From DATFMP01 sp035266845 (GTDB lineage: Bacteria > SAR324 > JACQKK01): DNA of 64,000 nucleotides. Both the position numbers and the translations under genes were made by a program. Of this stretch, positions 17,350-26,953 are shown one piece after another (positions within the stretch are counted from its first letter, which is position 1; every line of letters begins with the position of its first letter). The stretch spans positions 85,313 through 149,312 of the forward strand of contig DATFMP010000097.1 in assembly GCA_035266845.1 (NCBI GenBank), in the 5' to 3' direction. The notes under the pieces were generated by a model that was not told the DNA's origin, did not search any database, and saw only the letters and a program-made list of their open reading frames with translations.

Positions 17350-19710
17350 ATGACCGCGCACACCGCCGACTCCGCTCCGGACGCCGGAACGGGCAGCCGC
17401 TTCGCCCAGTACAACAGCGAAGGCGTCTACGATGCCTACGTGCAGCACCTGGACGATCACCGCCGCGCGGCGCAACTCATCGTGAACGGCATCCACTGCG
17501 CGGGCTGCGTGCGATCCATCGAGCAAGGGCTGCAGGCCGCAGGGGCGCTGGAGGCGCAGGTCAACTTCGGCAACCATCGCGCGGCGGTGCGCTGGGACGA
17601 GCGCACACTCAAGCTGGGCGATCTGCTGGAGATCCTGCACCGGCTGGGCTACGAGGGCCACCCCTACGACCCCGCCACGCAGGAGACGCTGCACCGCAAG
17701 CAGCTGCGGCGCTCCATGTTGCGCTTGGGCGTGGCCGGCTTCGGCGCCGGCAACGTGATGATGTACGCCATGGGGCTCTATGCCGGGCACTTCTATGGCA
17801 TCGATGCGGGCTTCCAGCAGCTCTTCCGCTGGCTCACCGCGCTCATCAGCCTGCCCGTGGTGTTCTACAGCGGGTGGCCCTTCCTGCAGGGGGCCTGGGG
17901 CGGCGTGCGCAGCCGGCGCTTCAACATGGACAGCCTGATCAGCCTGGGACTGCTGGTCACGCTGGGCTATTCGCTGGTGGCGCTGCTGGCCTTTCCGGGC
18001 TCGGAGACGTACTTCGACAGCGCCGTGATGATCGTGTTCTTCCTGCTCATCGGCCGTGCGCTGGAGACCCTGGCCCGCAGCCGCGCGGGCAACGTTACCG
18101 AAGGCCTGATGGGCCTGCAGGTGAAGTGGGCCACGCGCCTGGCCGACGGTGCGGAGAGCACGGTGCCCATCGAGGCCGTGGCGCCCGGCGACCGGCTGCT
18201 GGTGCGGCCGGGGGATGCCGTGCCCACGGACGGCAGCGTGCTGGAAGGCGCGAGCGAGCTGAACGAGAGTGCGCTCACCGGCGAGTCGCGGCCGCGCCCG
18301 GTGCAGCCCGGCGATGCCGTGCTGGGCGGCACGCTCAACTTGGCCGCTCCGCTGGTGATGGCCGCGGAGCGCGTGGGTGCCGATACCGCCCTGGCCCGCG
18401 TCTGCCGGCAGGTGGAGGAGGCCCAGAGCCGCAAGCCGCCGCTGCAGCGGCTGGCGGATCGCATCGCCTCGTACTTCGTGAGCGTGATCCTGGTGCTGGC
18501 GGGCGGCACGTTCGTGTGGTGGGAGTGGATCGCGCCGGGCGCCGCCCCGCAGTCCGCCTGGATCACGGCCATTGCCGTGCTGGTGATCGCTTGCCCGTGC
18601 GCGCTGGGGCTGGCCACGCCCGTGGCCGTACTGGCGGGCAGCGCGCTGGCCGCGCGGCGCGGCATCCTCATCAAGGGTGGCGAGGTGTTGGAGCAGGCCG
18701 CGCACGTGACGGACGTGGTGCTGGACAAGACGGGCACACTCACCACCGGGGGCCTGGACGTGACCGGGGTGCAGAACCTGGGCGACCTTCCCACGGCACA
18801 GTGGCTGTCGCTCGCCGCCGCGCTGGAACGGCGCACGGTGCACCCCATCGCGGATGCATTGCAGGGCTGGCTGGAGCGCTCGGGTCACGCCGGGCAGGCC
18901 GCCGGCCCCGTGCAGGACGTGCATGTGCTGCCGGGCCGTGGGGCGCTGGGGGCAGTGGCCGGGCAGGCCGTGCTGGTGGGCAACGCGCGGCTGCTGGCCG
19001 AGCAGGGCCTGGAGCTGCCCGCGGGAGACGCCGCCGCCGCCCCGGCGGAGACCGACAGCGTGGTGTACGTGGCAGTGGGCGGCCGCGTGGCGGGCCGGGT
19101 CACCCTGAGTGACCCGCTGCGGCCCGATGCGGCGCGAGCGGTGGCGGCGCTGGGGCGCATGGGCATTGCCGTGCACCTGTTCTCCGGCGACCGGCCGCAG
19201 GTGGTGGCGGCCGCGGCCCGCAGTGCAGGCATCGCAGATGCGCGCGGCGGCATGCTGCCGGACGAGAAGCTGGCGGCTGTGCAGGCCCTGCAGCAGCAGG
19301 GCCGCGTCGTGGCCATGGTCGGCGATGGCGTCAACGACGCGCCCGCGCTGATCCAGGCCGACCTGGCCATTGCCGTGGGCTCCGGCAGCGACCTCTCGCT
19401 GGAGGCGGCGCAGGTGCTGCTGATGCGGCCGCGGCTGCTGGGCGCGGTGGACACCATCGCCATCGCCCGGCGCACCTTCCGCCTGATCCGCGAGAACCTG
19501 GGGCTGTCCCTGGGCTACAACGCCATCGCTGTGCCGCTGGCCATGGTGGGGCTGGTGATCCCCCTCTTCGCCGCGGCGGCCATGTCTGCCAGCTCGCTGG
19601 TGGTGGTGGGCAATTCCCTGCGCCTGCGGCTCTACCGCGGGCCCCTGGGCGAGGCCGGCGACGAAGCCCCGGCCGCGGCGCCCACGTCCCTGGGCGACGT
19701 TCCCGCCTGA
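17350..19710 (+). CDS. ccoI: cbb3-associated copper-transporting P1B-type ATPase CcoI (FixI)
   Basis: 786 residues. The N-terminal metal-binding domain has GIHCAGCVRSIE (about residues 49-53 for CAGC). The membrane metal site is CPCALGLATP (about 415), the phosphorylation site DKTGTLTTG (Asp about 459), the HP motif VHPIADAL, and the hinge GDGVNDAP (about 658). CcoI exports copper into the periplasm for the CuB centre of CcoN. It is the last gene of the cco operon, 62 bp after ccoH, and converges on the OsmC gene; the 54-bp gap contains a GGGGCC/GGCCCC hairpin. Confidence 0.94.
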   Translation: MTAHTADSAPDAGTGSRFAQYNSEGVYDAYVQHLDDHRRAAQLIVNGIHCAGCVRSIEQGLQAAGALEAQVNFGNHRAAVRWDERTLKLGDLLEILHRLGYEGHPYDPATQETLHRKQLRRSMLRLGVAGFGAGNVMMYAMGLYAGHFYGIDAGFQQLFRWLTALISLPVVFYSGWPFLQGAWGGVRSRRFNMDSLISLGLLVTLGYSLVALLAFPGSETYFDSAVMIVFFLLIGRALETLARSRAGNVTEGLMGLQVKWATRLADGAESTVPIEAVAPGDRLLVRPGDAVPTDGSVLEGASELNESALTGESRPRPVQPGDAVLGGTLNLAAPLVMAAERVGADTALARVCRQVEEAQSRKPPLQRLADRIASYFVSVILVLAGGTFVWWEWIAPGAAPQSAWITAIAVLVIACPCALGLATPVAVLAGSALAARRGILIKGGEVLEQAAHVTDVVLDKTGTLTTGGLDVTGVQNLGDLPTAQWLSLAAALERRTVHPIADALQGWLERSGHAGQAAGPVQDVHVLPGRGALGAVAGQAVLVGNARLLAEQGLELPAGDAAAAPAETDSVVYVAVGGRVAGRVTLSDPLRPDAARAVAALGRMGIAVHLFSGDRPQVVAAAARSAGIADARGGMLPDEKLAAVQALQQQGRVVAMVGDGVNDAPALIQADLAIAVGSGSDLSLEAAQVLLMRPRLLGAVDTIAIARRTFRLIRENLGLSLGYNAIAVPLAMVGLVIPLFAAAAMSASSLVVVGNSLRLRLYRGPLGEAGDEAPAAAPTSLGDVPA

Positions 19711-19764
19711 GCGGAGGGGCCGGGCGGCCCCCCTGCATCCAGCGGTCCAGCAACGGGCTGCGGC

Positions 19765-20328
19765 TCAGGCGCTCCGGGCCTGGGCGGGGGCACTGCTCCA
19801 GGTGTAGCTGGAGCGCACCGCGACCGAGCGCTGCAGCGTGTCCAGCACGGGGCAGTGCTCCAAGGCCAGCGTCTTGAGCTGCTCCAACTGCGCATCCGTG
19901 GCATTGCGCGCGGCCAACTGCACGTCGAAGGTGATGGCCTCGAAGCCGGAGGGCACCTCGGCAACGTTGAACAGTCCGCGCAGGTCCAGGCTGCCGCGCA
20001 CATCGATCCGCAGCGAGTCCAGCTCGATCCCCAGCGCCGCCGCGTAGGCGGAGATCACAATCTGCTGGCAGGTGCCCAGCGAGCCCAGCAGAATCTCGAC
20101 GGGGTTGGGGCCCTTGTTCGTGCCGCCCAGGGCCTCGGGCTCGTCAACGGTGAAGTGGAAGTCGCGCGCGGACGCCTGGTTCTCGAAGCCGCTCACCACG
20201 CGGGAGACCACGCGGAATTCCGCGACGGCGGTGTCGGGTTGCGTCTGGTACTGCTGCACCAGGCTGGTGATGACCGGCTGCAGCTTTTCAATCGTGGCGC
20301 GGTCCAGCGCCTGCGGGGCATGGCTCAT
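19765..20328 (-). CDS. OsmC/Ohr-family protein
   Basis: 187 residues. The two redox cysteines of the family are present: Cys87 in LGSLGTCQQI and Cys159 in LEHCPVLDTL. Members reduce organic hydroperoxides or fatty-acid peroxides. The N-terminal ~40 residues are longer than in short Ohr proteins, closer to the YhfA/OsmC-like branch. The ribosome site GAGGAGACAACCCG precedes ATG 20328. A long palindrome lies about 90-120 bp upstream. The gene is convergent with the cbb3 operon, so functional linkage is not implied. Confidence 0.88.
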   Translation of the reverse strand: MSHAPQALDRATIEKLQPVITSLVQQYQTQPDTAVAEFRVVSRVVSGFENQASARDFHFTVDEPEALGGTNKGPNPVEILLGSLGTCQQIVISAYAAALGIELDSLRIDVRGSLDLRGLFNVAEVPSGFEAITFDVQLAARNATDAQLEQLKTLALEHCPVLDTLQRSVAVRSSYTWSSAPAQARSA

Positions 20329-20416
20329 CGGGTTGTCTCCTCAGTGTGCAAAGGTGAAGCGAGGCGGTGCCGGGCTTGGCGTCCGTCTCGCGCTTGCATG
20401 GGAGGCAACCTAGCCC

Positions 20417-20447
20417 GCACGAATTTCGCGGTCAACAAAATTCGTGC
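20417..20447. promoter_or_regulatory. Palindromic operator candidate upstream of the OsmC gene
   Basis: Perfect 10-bp inverted repeats GCACGAATTT and AAATTCGTGC are separated by 11 bp. On the OsmC-coding (minus) strand the spacer contains TTGACC, a good -35 hexamer, with TAGGTT 17 bp further as a possible -10. A repressor bound here would occlude the promoter. The arms are A+T-richer than the surroundings. It differs from the textbook OhrR palindrome, so the regulator is unidentified. Confidence 0.6.
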
Positions 20448-20518
20448 GTAATTTCAATTAGTTAACGTCACAAGCGTCTGGTGTGCTGTGACAGTGTGGG
20501 CGGTGCCGTAGTCGATGC

Positions 20519-22018
20519 CTAGCGCATCACGAACGGATTGGGCACGTCGGTGGTCGTGGAGATCCAGACCGACTTCTGCTGCATGTACTCCTTGATCATG
20601 CCCTGCCCGTTCTCCCGACCCAGCCCGCTCTTCTTGTAGCCGCCGAAGGGCGAGGTGACGCTGACGGCGCGGTAGGTGTTCACCCACACGGTGCCCGCCT
20701 GAAGGCGCTGGGCCAGGGTCAGAGCGCGGGGGATGGACTGCGTCCACACGCCCGCGGCAAGGCCGTAGATCACGTCGTTGCCGACGGCGACGGCCTCCTC
20801 GTCGTCTTTGAAGGGGATCACCGCCAGCACGGGGCCGAACACCTCCTCCTGCGCGATGCGCATCTGGTTGTTGACCCGGCCGAAGATGGTGGGCTCCACG
20901 AACCAGCCATCGCCGCACTCGGGCCGGGTCGCCTTGCCGCCGCCCAGCAGGGTCTCCGCGCCTTCCTTGATGGCGACGTCGATGTAGTCCAGCACCTTCT
21001 CGTACTGCATCAGGTTGGTGACGGGCCCCACCTGCGTGTCGAGGTCCATGGGGTCACCCATGCGCGCCGTTTTGGCGAAGGCCACCAGCTTGTCCACGAA
21101 TTCGTCGTGAATGGACTCCTGCACCAGCAGGCGCGAGCCGGCGATGCAGGTCTGTCCCGTTGCGGCGAAGATGCCAGAGATCACGCCCTTCACCGCGTTG
21201 TCCAGGTCCGCATCGGCGAACACGATGTTGGGGGACTTGCCGCCCAGCTCCAACGTAACGCGCTTGATATCCTTGGCGGCCTCCGAGTAGATGTGCGCGC
21301 CGGTCTTGGCCGAGCCGGTGAAGGCCACCTTGCGCACCAGCGGATGCGTCACCAGCGGCTCGCCCGCCTCGGGCCCGAAACCGGTCACCACGTTCACCAC
21401 GCCGGGTGGAAAGCCCGCCTGCTCCACCAGCTTCACGAACTCCAGCGCGGAAACGGAAGTGTGCTCCGAGGGCTTGATGACCACCGTGTTGCCCGCGGCC
21501 AGCGCCGGCGCCAGCTTCCAGCTCAGCAGCAGCAGCGGGGAGTTCCAGGGCACGATGGCGCCCACCACGCCCACGGGCTCCCACATCGTGTAATTGAAGT
21601 TGCCCGGCTTGTCCGAGGGAATCACGGAGCCCTCGATCTTGTCCGCCAGTCCGCCATAGTAGTAGTACCACTGCGGCACGTAGCGCAGTTGGCCCAGCAT
21701 CTCCGCATACAGCTTGCCGTTGTCGCGCACCTCGGTCTGCGCCAGGTGTTCCGCGTTCTCCGCGATCAGATCGCCCAGGCGCCGCATCAGCGCGCCGCGC
21801 TGGGTGGCCGTGAGCTTGGGCCACTCGCCGCCGGAGAAGGCCGCGTGCGCCGCCTGCACGGCGCGCTCCACGTCCTCCGCACCGCAGCGCGGCACCAGGG
21901 CCCAGGGCTTGGCGGTGTACGGGTTGAACGACTCGAACGTCTCGCGCGAGGCGGCCTCTACCCACTCGCCGTTGATATAGGCGCGATAGGATTCCAGCGG
22001 TTGGGCTCGTGCTTCCAT
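20519..22018 (-). CDS. NAD(P)-dependent aldehyde dehydrogenase
   Basis: 499-residue member of the ALDH superfamily. Conserved residues: Asn159 in PWNSPLL, Lys182 in IKPSEHTS, general base Glu257 in LELGGKSPN, and nucleophile Cys291 in GQTCIAGSR; EEVFGPV is also present. It oxidises an aldehyde to an acid; betaine-aldehyde or similar substrates would suit the glycerophosphodiester context, but that is speculation. ATG 22018 is chosen over an upstream extension of 43 low-complexity residues. It lies 235 bp downstream of ugpC on the same strand. Confidence 0.9.
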   Translation of the reverse strand: MEARAQPLESYRAYINGEWVEAASRETFESFNPYTAKPWALVPRCGAEDVERAVQAAHAAFSGGEWPKLTATQRGALMRRLGDLIAENAEHLAQTEVRDNGKLYAEMLGQLRYVPQWYYYYGGLADKIEGSVIPSDKPGNFNYTMWEPVGVVGAIVPWNSPLLLLSWKLAPALAAGNTVVIKPSEHTSVSALEFVKLVEQAGFPPGVVNVVTGFGPEAGEPLVTHPLVRKVAFTGSAKTGAHIYSEAAKDIKRVTLELGGKSPNIVFADADLDNAVKGVISGIFAATGQTCIAGSRLLVQESIHDEFVDKLVAFAKTARMGDPMDLDTQVGPVTNLMQYEKVLDYIDVAIKEGAETLLGGGKATRPECGDGWFVEPTIFGRVNNQMRIAQEEVFGPVLAVIPFKDDEEAVAVGNDVIYGLAAGVWTQSIPRALTLAQRLQAGTVWVNTYRAVSVTSPFGGYKKSGLGRENGQGMIKEYMQQKSVWISTTTDVPNPFVMR

Positions 22019-22253
22019 GGGGGCCTCCGGGGGCAGGTGAAGGAATGGCATGCGATGCGGACCAGGATAGACCCCGGCCCCGGCGCCGGGCAATCGCGGG
22101 GGCGCGCGGACGCCCAATCGCCTGGGCGACCTGAATTGAAGTCGCACGCCTTCATGGAGGGCGGGGCGACGGCACCCGACTCGGCGCAGCGCTTCGCTGC
22201 CTTGTCCGGGTGCGGACGGAGGATTTGAGGGGTGACGGTTGGAGGCAACTCCC

Positions 22254-23354
22254 CTATACCACCTTGTCCGTGGCGGGGTCGATGAGGTGCATGTGGTTCA
22301 TGGCGGCGGTGAGGGTCACCAGGTCGCCCGAGTGGCGCTCGATGTCCGGCGAGACACGGGCACTGACCAGCGTGGTATCCAGCGTGAAGTAGACGATGGT
22401 GTCCATGCCCGTCGGCTCGATGGCCTCGATGTGCGCGGGAAAGCTGGCCCGCGAGTGCACGGCGAGGGGGTGCCGCTCGTCCGTGAGGTGCTCGGGCCGC
22501 AGCCCCAGCATCATCTCGCGACCCACGTAGGGCTGGTAGCGCGCCTCGCGATCCTCCGGCACGGGCAGCTTGGGCCCGCCGGGAATCTCCACGGCCAAGC
22601 CACCCTCGCCCGCCAGCAGGCGGCAGGCGATGAAGTTCATCGCCGGCGAACCGATGAACCCGGCCACGAATCGGCTCACCGGGCGGTTGTACAGATCACC
22701 CGGCGAGCCCACCTGCTCGATGTTCCCCGCGTTGAGCACGACGATGCGGTCGGCCAGGGTCATGGCCTCCACCTGGTCGTGCGTCACATAGACGATCGTC
22801 GTCCGCAGGCGCTCGTGCAGCTTCTTGATCTCCATCCGCATCTGCACGCGCAGCTTGGCGTCCAGGTTGGAGAGCGGCTCATCGAACAGGAACACCTGCG
22901 GCTTGCGCACGATGCAGCGCCCCATCGCCACGCGCTGGCGCTGCCCGCCGGAGAGCTGCTGCGGCTTGCGGTTCAGCAGCTCGCGAATGTTCAGGATGTC
23001 CGCGGCCTCCTCCACCGCGCGCTTGATCTCCGCCTTGGGCAATTTGCGCAGCTTCAGCCCGTAGGCCATGTTCTTGAACACCGTCATGTGCGGATACAGC
23101 GCGTAGGTCTGGAAGACCATCGCGATGTCGCGCTCCATGGGCTGCACGGCGTTCACCATGCGCTCGCCGATGTAGACCTCGCCCGAGGTCACGTCCTCCA
23201 GTCCGGCCACCATGCGCAACACGGTGCTCTTGCCGCAGCCCGAGGGCCCCACCAGCACTAGGAACTCCCCGTCGGCGATGTCCAGGCTGATGCCGTGTAC
23301 TACCTCGTTCTTGTCGAAGGACTTGCGGACGTCTTTCAGAACGACTCGGGCCAT
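22254..23354 (-). CDS. ugpC: Glycerol-3-phosphate ABC transporter ATP-binding protein UgpC
   Basis: 366 residues of the MalK/UgpC class: Walker A GPSGCGKST (36-44), signature LSGGQRQRVAMGR, Walker B VFLFDEPLSNLDAKLR, and the C-terminal regulatory OB-fold (ending LIDPATDKVV). It energises the UgpA/UgpE permease. It is transcribed away from ugpBAE across a 405-bp divergent region, an arrangement unlike the E. coli ugpBAECQ order. The substrate assignment rests on the adjacent, clearly recognisable UgpB. Confidence 0.88.
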   Translation of the reverse strand: MARVVLKDVRKSFDKNEVVHGISLDIADGEFLVLVGPSGCGKSTVLRMVAGLEDVTSGEVYIGERMVNAVQPMERDIAMVFQTYALYPHMTVFKNMAYGLKLRKLPKAEIKRAVEEAADILNIRELLNRKPQQLSGGQRQRVAMGRCIVRKPQVFLFDEPLSNLDAKLRVQMRMEIKKLHERLRTTIVYVTHDQVEAMTLADRIVVLNAGNIEQVGSPGDLYNRPVSRFVAGFIGSPAMNFIACRLLAGEGGLAVEIPGGPKLPVPEDREARYQPYVGREMMLGLRPEHLTDERHPLAVHSRASFPAHIEAIEPTGMDTIVYFTLDTTLVSARVSPDIERHSGDLVTLTAAMNHMHLIDPATDKVV

Positions 23355-23759
23355 GGTCGCTTGCCGGGGTCGGGCTGCCGCGAGGCAGCGGATTGGTCGC
23401 GGAGCAGGCCTCGCGCCGGCCCCCCACGGCGCGGCGCTCGGGGCGTCCGCGCCGCACCCTCACTATACCGCAGCACCGCCGGCCTGATAAGCGCAATTCG
23501 CGGGGCAGGCCCGGCCGGCGCGGTCGGCTCAGCAATTGCGATTGCCCTGCCGATGCCCCGGTGCGAAAATAGGCACGTCAGGGGAGAAAGGAGGCTCGGC
23601 CCGCCGCCCGGCGGGCGACCCAATATCCGCGACGGGATATGCCCGCAGAGGGGCCCCCATCCCACTCCCGGATCGCCACCTGGAAATCAAACGACAGCGC
23701 AGCGGCACATCTGCGCCGACTGCCCCGGGGAAGGACACAAGCGCTGCAAAGGAGCCACG
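23355..23759. other. Divergent promoter region between ugpC and ugpB
   Basis: 405 bp with no supportable gene. It should contain both the ugpC and ugpB promoters. The sequence is rich in G+C hairpins (for example CCGCCCGGCGGG near 23600) and has short A+T patches (CAATTGCGATTGC near 23533). I see no FNR-type box and no convincing Pho box, though the latter deserves a matrix search. AAAGGAG precedes the ugpB ATG. Confidence 0.4.
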
Positions 23760-25082
23760 ATGAACCCCATCCGTTGGTTGGGCGCGTTTTTGATCGCAGC
23801 ACTGGTCGCCCTGGCGGCCCCTGCGGCCCAGGCGAAAACCGAGGTCGTGTGGTGGCATGCACACGGCGGTGCATTGGGCGAGCGTGTGGATGCCATGGTC
23901 GCCAAGTTCAATCAGAGCCAGAGCGAGTACGAGGTCAAGGCCGTCTACAAGGGCAGCTACGCCGAGACCATGACGGCGGGCATTGCGGCCTTCCGGGCCG
24001 GTCAGCCGCCGGCGATCCTGCAGGTGTTCGAGGTGGGCACGGCCACCATGATGGCCGCCAAGGGCGCCATCTATCCCGTGTATCAGCTCATGGCCGACAC
24101 GGGCGAACCCTTCGACCCCAACGCCTATCTGGCCGCGGTGACCGGCTACTACACGGACACCGAGGGCCATATGCTCTCCATGCCCTTCAACAGCTCCACA
24201 CCGGTGCTTTGGTACAACAAGGACATGTTCCGCAAGGCCGGGCTGAACCCCGACAAGCCGCCGCGCACCTGGCCCGAACTGGAACGGGATGCCAAGAAGT
24301 TGATGGCCTCCGGAGGGGCCAAATGCGGATTTACCACTGCGTGGCCCTCCTGGGTGAACATCGAGAACTTCTCCGCCTGGCACAACATCCCGCTGGCCTC
24401 TGAGCAGAACGGCTTCGGCGGGTTGGACGCCCGGATGGAGATCGCCAACCCCACGCTGGAGCACCACATCGCCGCACTGGCCCGCTGGCAGCAGTCCAAG
24501 ATATTCGACTACGGCGGGCGCACCAACAAGGGCGATTCCAAGTTCACCACCGGCGAGTGCGCGATGCTGACGGAATCCTCCGCCGGCTACGCGCGGGTCA
24601 GCAAGGAGTCCAAGTTCGAGTTCGGCGTGGGCATGCTGCCCTATTGGCCCGACGTGAAGGGTGCCCCGCAGAACACCATCATCGGCGGGGCCTCCCTGTG
24701 GGTGCTGCGGGGGCAGTCGCCTGAGGTGTACAAAGGCGTGGCCAAGTTCTTCACCTATCTTTCCTCGGCCGAAGTGATGGCCGAATGGCACCAGGGCACC
24801 GGCTACCTGCCGATCACCCTGTCCGCCTACAAGCTGAGCGAGGAGCAGGGCTTCTACAAGAGCCACCCGGGCGCGGACATCTCCATCAAGCAGATGACGC
24901 TGCACAAGCCCACGGCCAACTCCAAGGGCCTGCGGCTGGGCAACTACCCGCAGATCCGCGTTGTCCACTACGAGGAGCTGGAAGCAGCGCTGGCCGGCAA
25001 GATCAGCGCCAAGGTCGCGGTGGAACGCATGCAGAAGCGCGACAACGAGCTGCTCGAGCAGTTCCAGAAAGCCAACGAGTAG
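23760..25082 (+). CDS. ugpB: Glycerol-3-phosphate-binding periplasmic protein UgpB
   Basis: 440 residues (E. coli UgpB 438). The signal peptide ends in AAQA (about residue 23). It matches UgpB through long blocks: AGIAAFRAGQPPAILQVFEV, FNSSTPVLWYNKD, NFSAWHNIPLAS, APQNTIIGGASLWVL, AEWHQGTGYLPIT and GLRLGNYPQIRV. It binds glycerol-3-phosphate and, in E. coli, glycerophosphocholine. ATG 23760 has AAAGGAGCCACG upstream. A strong hairpin separates it from ugpA. Confidence 0.95.
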   Translation: MNPIRWLGAFLIAALVALAAPAAQAKTEVVWWHAHGGALGERVDAMVAKFNQSQSEYEVKAVYKGSYAETMTAGIAAFRAGQPPAILQVFEVGTATMMAAKGAIYPVYQLMADTGEPFDPNAYLAAVTGYYTDTEGHMLSMPFNSSTPVLWYNKDMFRKAGLNPDKPPRTWPELERDAKKLMASGGAKCGFTTAWPSWVNIENFSAWHNIPLASEQNGFGGLDARMEIANPTLEHHIAALARWQQSKIFDYGGRTNKGDSKFTTGECAMLTESSAGYARVSKESKFEFGVGMLPYWPDVKGAPQNTIIGGASLWVLRGQSPEVYKGVAKFFTYLSSAEVMAEWHQGTGYLPITLSAYKLSEEQGFYKSHPGADISIKQMTLHKPTANSKGLRLGNYPQIRVVHYEELEAALAGKISAKVAVERMQKRDNELLEQFQKANE

Positions 25083-25104
25083 GCTGAGCCGAGGCGCAAC
25101 CAGC

Positions 25105-25142
25105 CGCCCCGCCCCCCGGCCTGTCCCGGGGGCGGGGCGTTT
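25105..25142 (+). terminator. Intercistronic hairpin between ugpB and ugpA
   Basis: A 12-bp G+C stem (CGCCCCGCCCCC with GGGGGCGGGGCG), followed by TTT. It sits 22 bp after the ugpB stop. As in other binding-protein operons, partial termination or 3'-end protection would give much more UgpB than permease. Confidence 0.6.
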
Positions 25143-25165
25143 CCCACACCGCCGGCGGGGGTGCG

Positions 25166-26047
25166 ATGCAGAAGCGCTCGCTCTTCACCAACAAGCTGCT
25201 GCCCTACCTGCTGGTGGCGCCGCAGATCACCATCACCATCGTCTTCTTCTTCTGGCCCGCCTCGGTGGCGATGTACCAGTCCATGGAGAGCCAGAACCCG
25301 TTCGGGCTGCAGTCACGCTTCGTCTGGTTCGACAATTTCGTTGACCTGTTCAAGTCCCCCAACTACCTGCAGTCGTTCTGGGTCACGGCCGTGTTCAGCG
25401 CGGCGGTGGCGATCTTCTCGCTCCTGATCGGACTGTACTTGGCGGTGCAGGCGGACCGCGTGGTGCGCTGGGGCGTGGTGTACAACACGCTGCTGATCTG
25501 GCCCTATGCGGTGGCTTCGGCGGTGGCGGGCGTGTTGTGGCTGTTCCTGTTCAACCCCACCCTTGGCGTGCTGGCCTACGGCCTGCGGCAGATGGGGGTG
25601 GACTGGAACTACCTGCTGGACGGAAACCAGGCGCTGGGGTTGGTCACGATGATCGCTACCTGGCACCGCATTCCATACAACTTCCTGTTCTTCCTGGCCG
25701 GGCTGCAATCCATCCCGCGAGGCCTTGTGGAGGCGGCGTCCATTGATGGCGCGGGTCTGTTCCGCCGCTTCTGGGACATCGTGTTTCCGCTGCTGATGCC
25801 CACCACGTTCTTCCTGATCGTGGTGGACATGGTCTACGCGTTCTTCGATACCTTCGCCATCATCCACCAGGTGACCCAGGGCGGCCCGGCCGGCGCCACG
25901 AACATCCTGGTGTACAAGGTGTACGCCGACGGCTTTCTGGGCATGAACATCGGCAGCTCGGCGGCGCAGTCGGTGGTGCTGATGGTCATCGTCATCGGCC
26001 TCACCGTGATCCAGTTCCGCTACATCGAGCGCAAGGTGCACTACTGA
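25166..26047 (+). CDS. ugpA: Glycerol-3-phosphate ABC transporter permease UgpA
   Basis: 293 residues (E. coli 295), six predicted helices. EAA loop: GLVEAASIDGAGLFRRFWDIVFPLLMP. Other UgpA blocks are GGPAGATNILVYKVY and the C-terminal VIQFRYIERKVHY. ATG 25166 follows GGGGGTGCG, a moderate ribosome site. Its TGA overlaps the ugpE ATG by one base. Confidence 0.93.
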   Translation: MQKRSLFTNKLLPYLLVAPQITITIVFFFWPASVAMYQSMESQNPFGLQSRFVWFDNFVDLFKSPNYLQSFWVTAVFSAAVAIFSLLIGLYLAVQADRVVRWGVVYNTLLIWPYAVASAVAGVLWLFLFNPTLGVLAYGLRQMGVDWNYLLDGNQALGLVTMIATWHRIPYNFLFFLAGLQSIPRGLVEAASIDGAGLFRRFWDIVFPLLMPTTFFLIVVDMVYAFFDTFAIIHQVTQGGPAGATNILVYKVYADGFLGMNIGSSAAQSVVLMVIVIGLTVIQFRYIERKVHY

Positions 26048-26898
26048 TGCTGGGCAAGAGCTGGCGCATCCGCCTGATAACGCACGGCGTGCTGCTGCTG
26101 GGCATACTGATCGTGGCGTTCCCGATCTACATGACCTTCGTGGCCTCCTCGCACACCATGGGCGAGATCATGAACGTGCCCATGCCGGCCGTGCCCGGCA
26201 CGCACCTGGTGGACAACTACTGGCGCGCGATCGTGGAGGGACCCGCCACCGGCGGGCAGATCGGGCCGGTGGGGCGCATGCTGTTCAACAGCTTGGTCAT
26301 GGCGTTGGGCATCACCATCGGAAAGATCGCCATTTCCATCCTGTCCGCTTACGCTATCGTGTACTTCGATTTCCCGTTCCGGATGGGCTTTTTCTGGATG
26401 ATCTTCATCACGCTGATGCTGCCCGTGGAGGTGCGCATCATCCCCACCTACCAGGTGATCGCCAGCCTGCACATGCTGGACTCCTACTCCGGGCTGATCC
26501 TGCCCCTGATCGCTTCGGCCACGGCCACCTTTCTGTTCCGCCAGTTCTTCCTGACCGTGCCGGAGGAGGTGTTCCACGCGGCGCGCATTGACGGCGCGGG
26601 CCCGCTGCGCTTTTTCTGGGACATCCTGCTCCCCCTTTCGCGCACCAACATCGCGGCGCTGTTCGTGATCCTGTTCATCTACGGCTGGAACCAGTACCTG
26701 TGGCCGCTGCTGATCACGACCCACCAGAACATGTACACGGTGCTCATCGGCATCAACCGCATGCTGGCCGTGGGTGACGAGCAGGCGGACTGGCCCGTCA
26801 TCATGGCCACCGCCATGCTGGCCATGCTCCCGCCGGTGATCGTGGTGGTGCTGATGCAGCGCTACTTCGTCAAGGGCCTCACCGAGACCGAGAAGTAA
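26047..26898 (+). CDS. ugpE: Glycerol-3-phosphate ABC transporter permease UgpE
   Basis: 283 residues (E. coli 281). It has the MalG-type start, the MPAVPGTHLVDNYWRAI block, the EAA loop VFHAARIDGAGPLRFFWDILLPLS and the family C-terminus MQRYFVKGLTETEK. It pairs with UgpA to form the channel. It is the last gene of ugpBAE and converges with glpK (55 bp apart). Confidence 0.93.
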   Translation: MLGKSWRIRLITHGVLLLGILIVAFPIYMTFVASSHTMGEIMNVPMPAVPGTHLVDNYWRAIVEGPATGGQIGPVGRMLFNSLVMALGITIGKIAISILSAYAIVYFDFPFRMGFFWMIFITLMLPVEVRIIPTYQVIASLHMLDSYSGLILPLIASATATFLFRQFFLTVPEEVFHAARIDGAGPLRFFWDILLPLSRTNIAALFVILFIYGWNQYLWPLLITTHQNMYTVLIGINRMLAVGDEQADWPVIMATAMLAMLPPVIVVVLMQRYFVKGLTETEK

Positions 26899-26953
26899 GC
26901 GGGGGCAGGCATCTCACCCCCGACTCCCTCTCGCGCTGGGAGCCTCATCTCTT

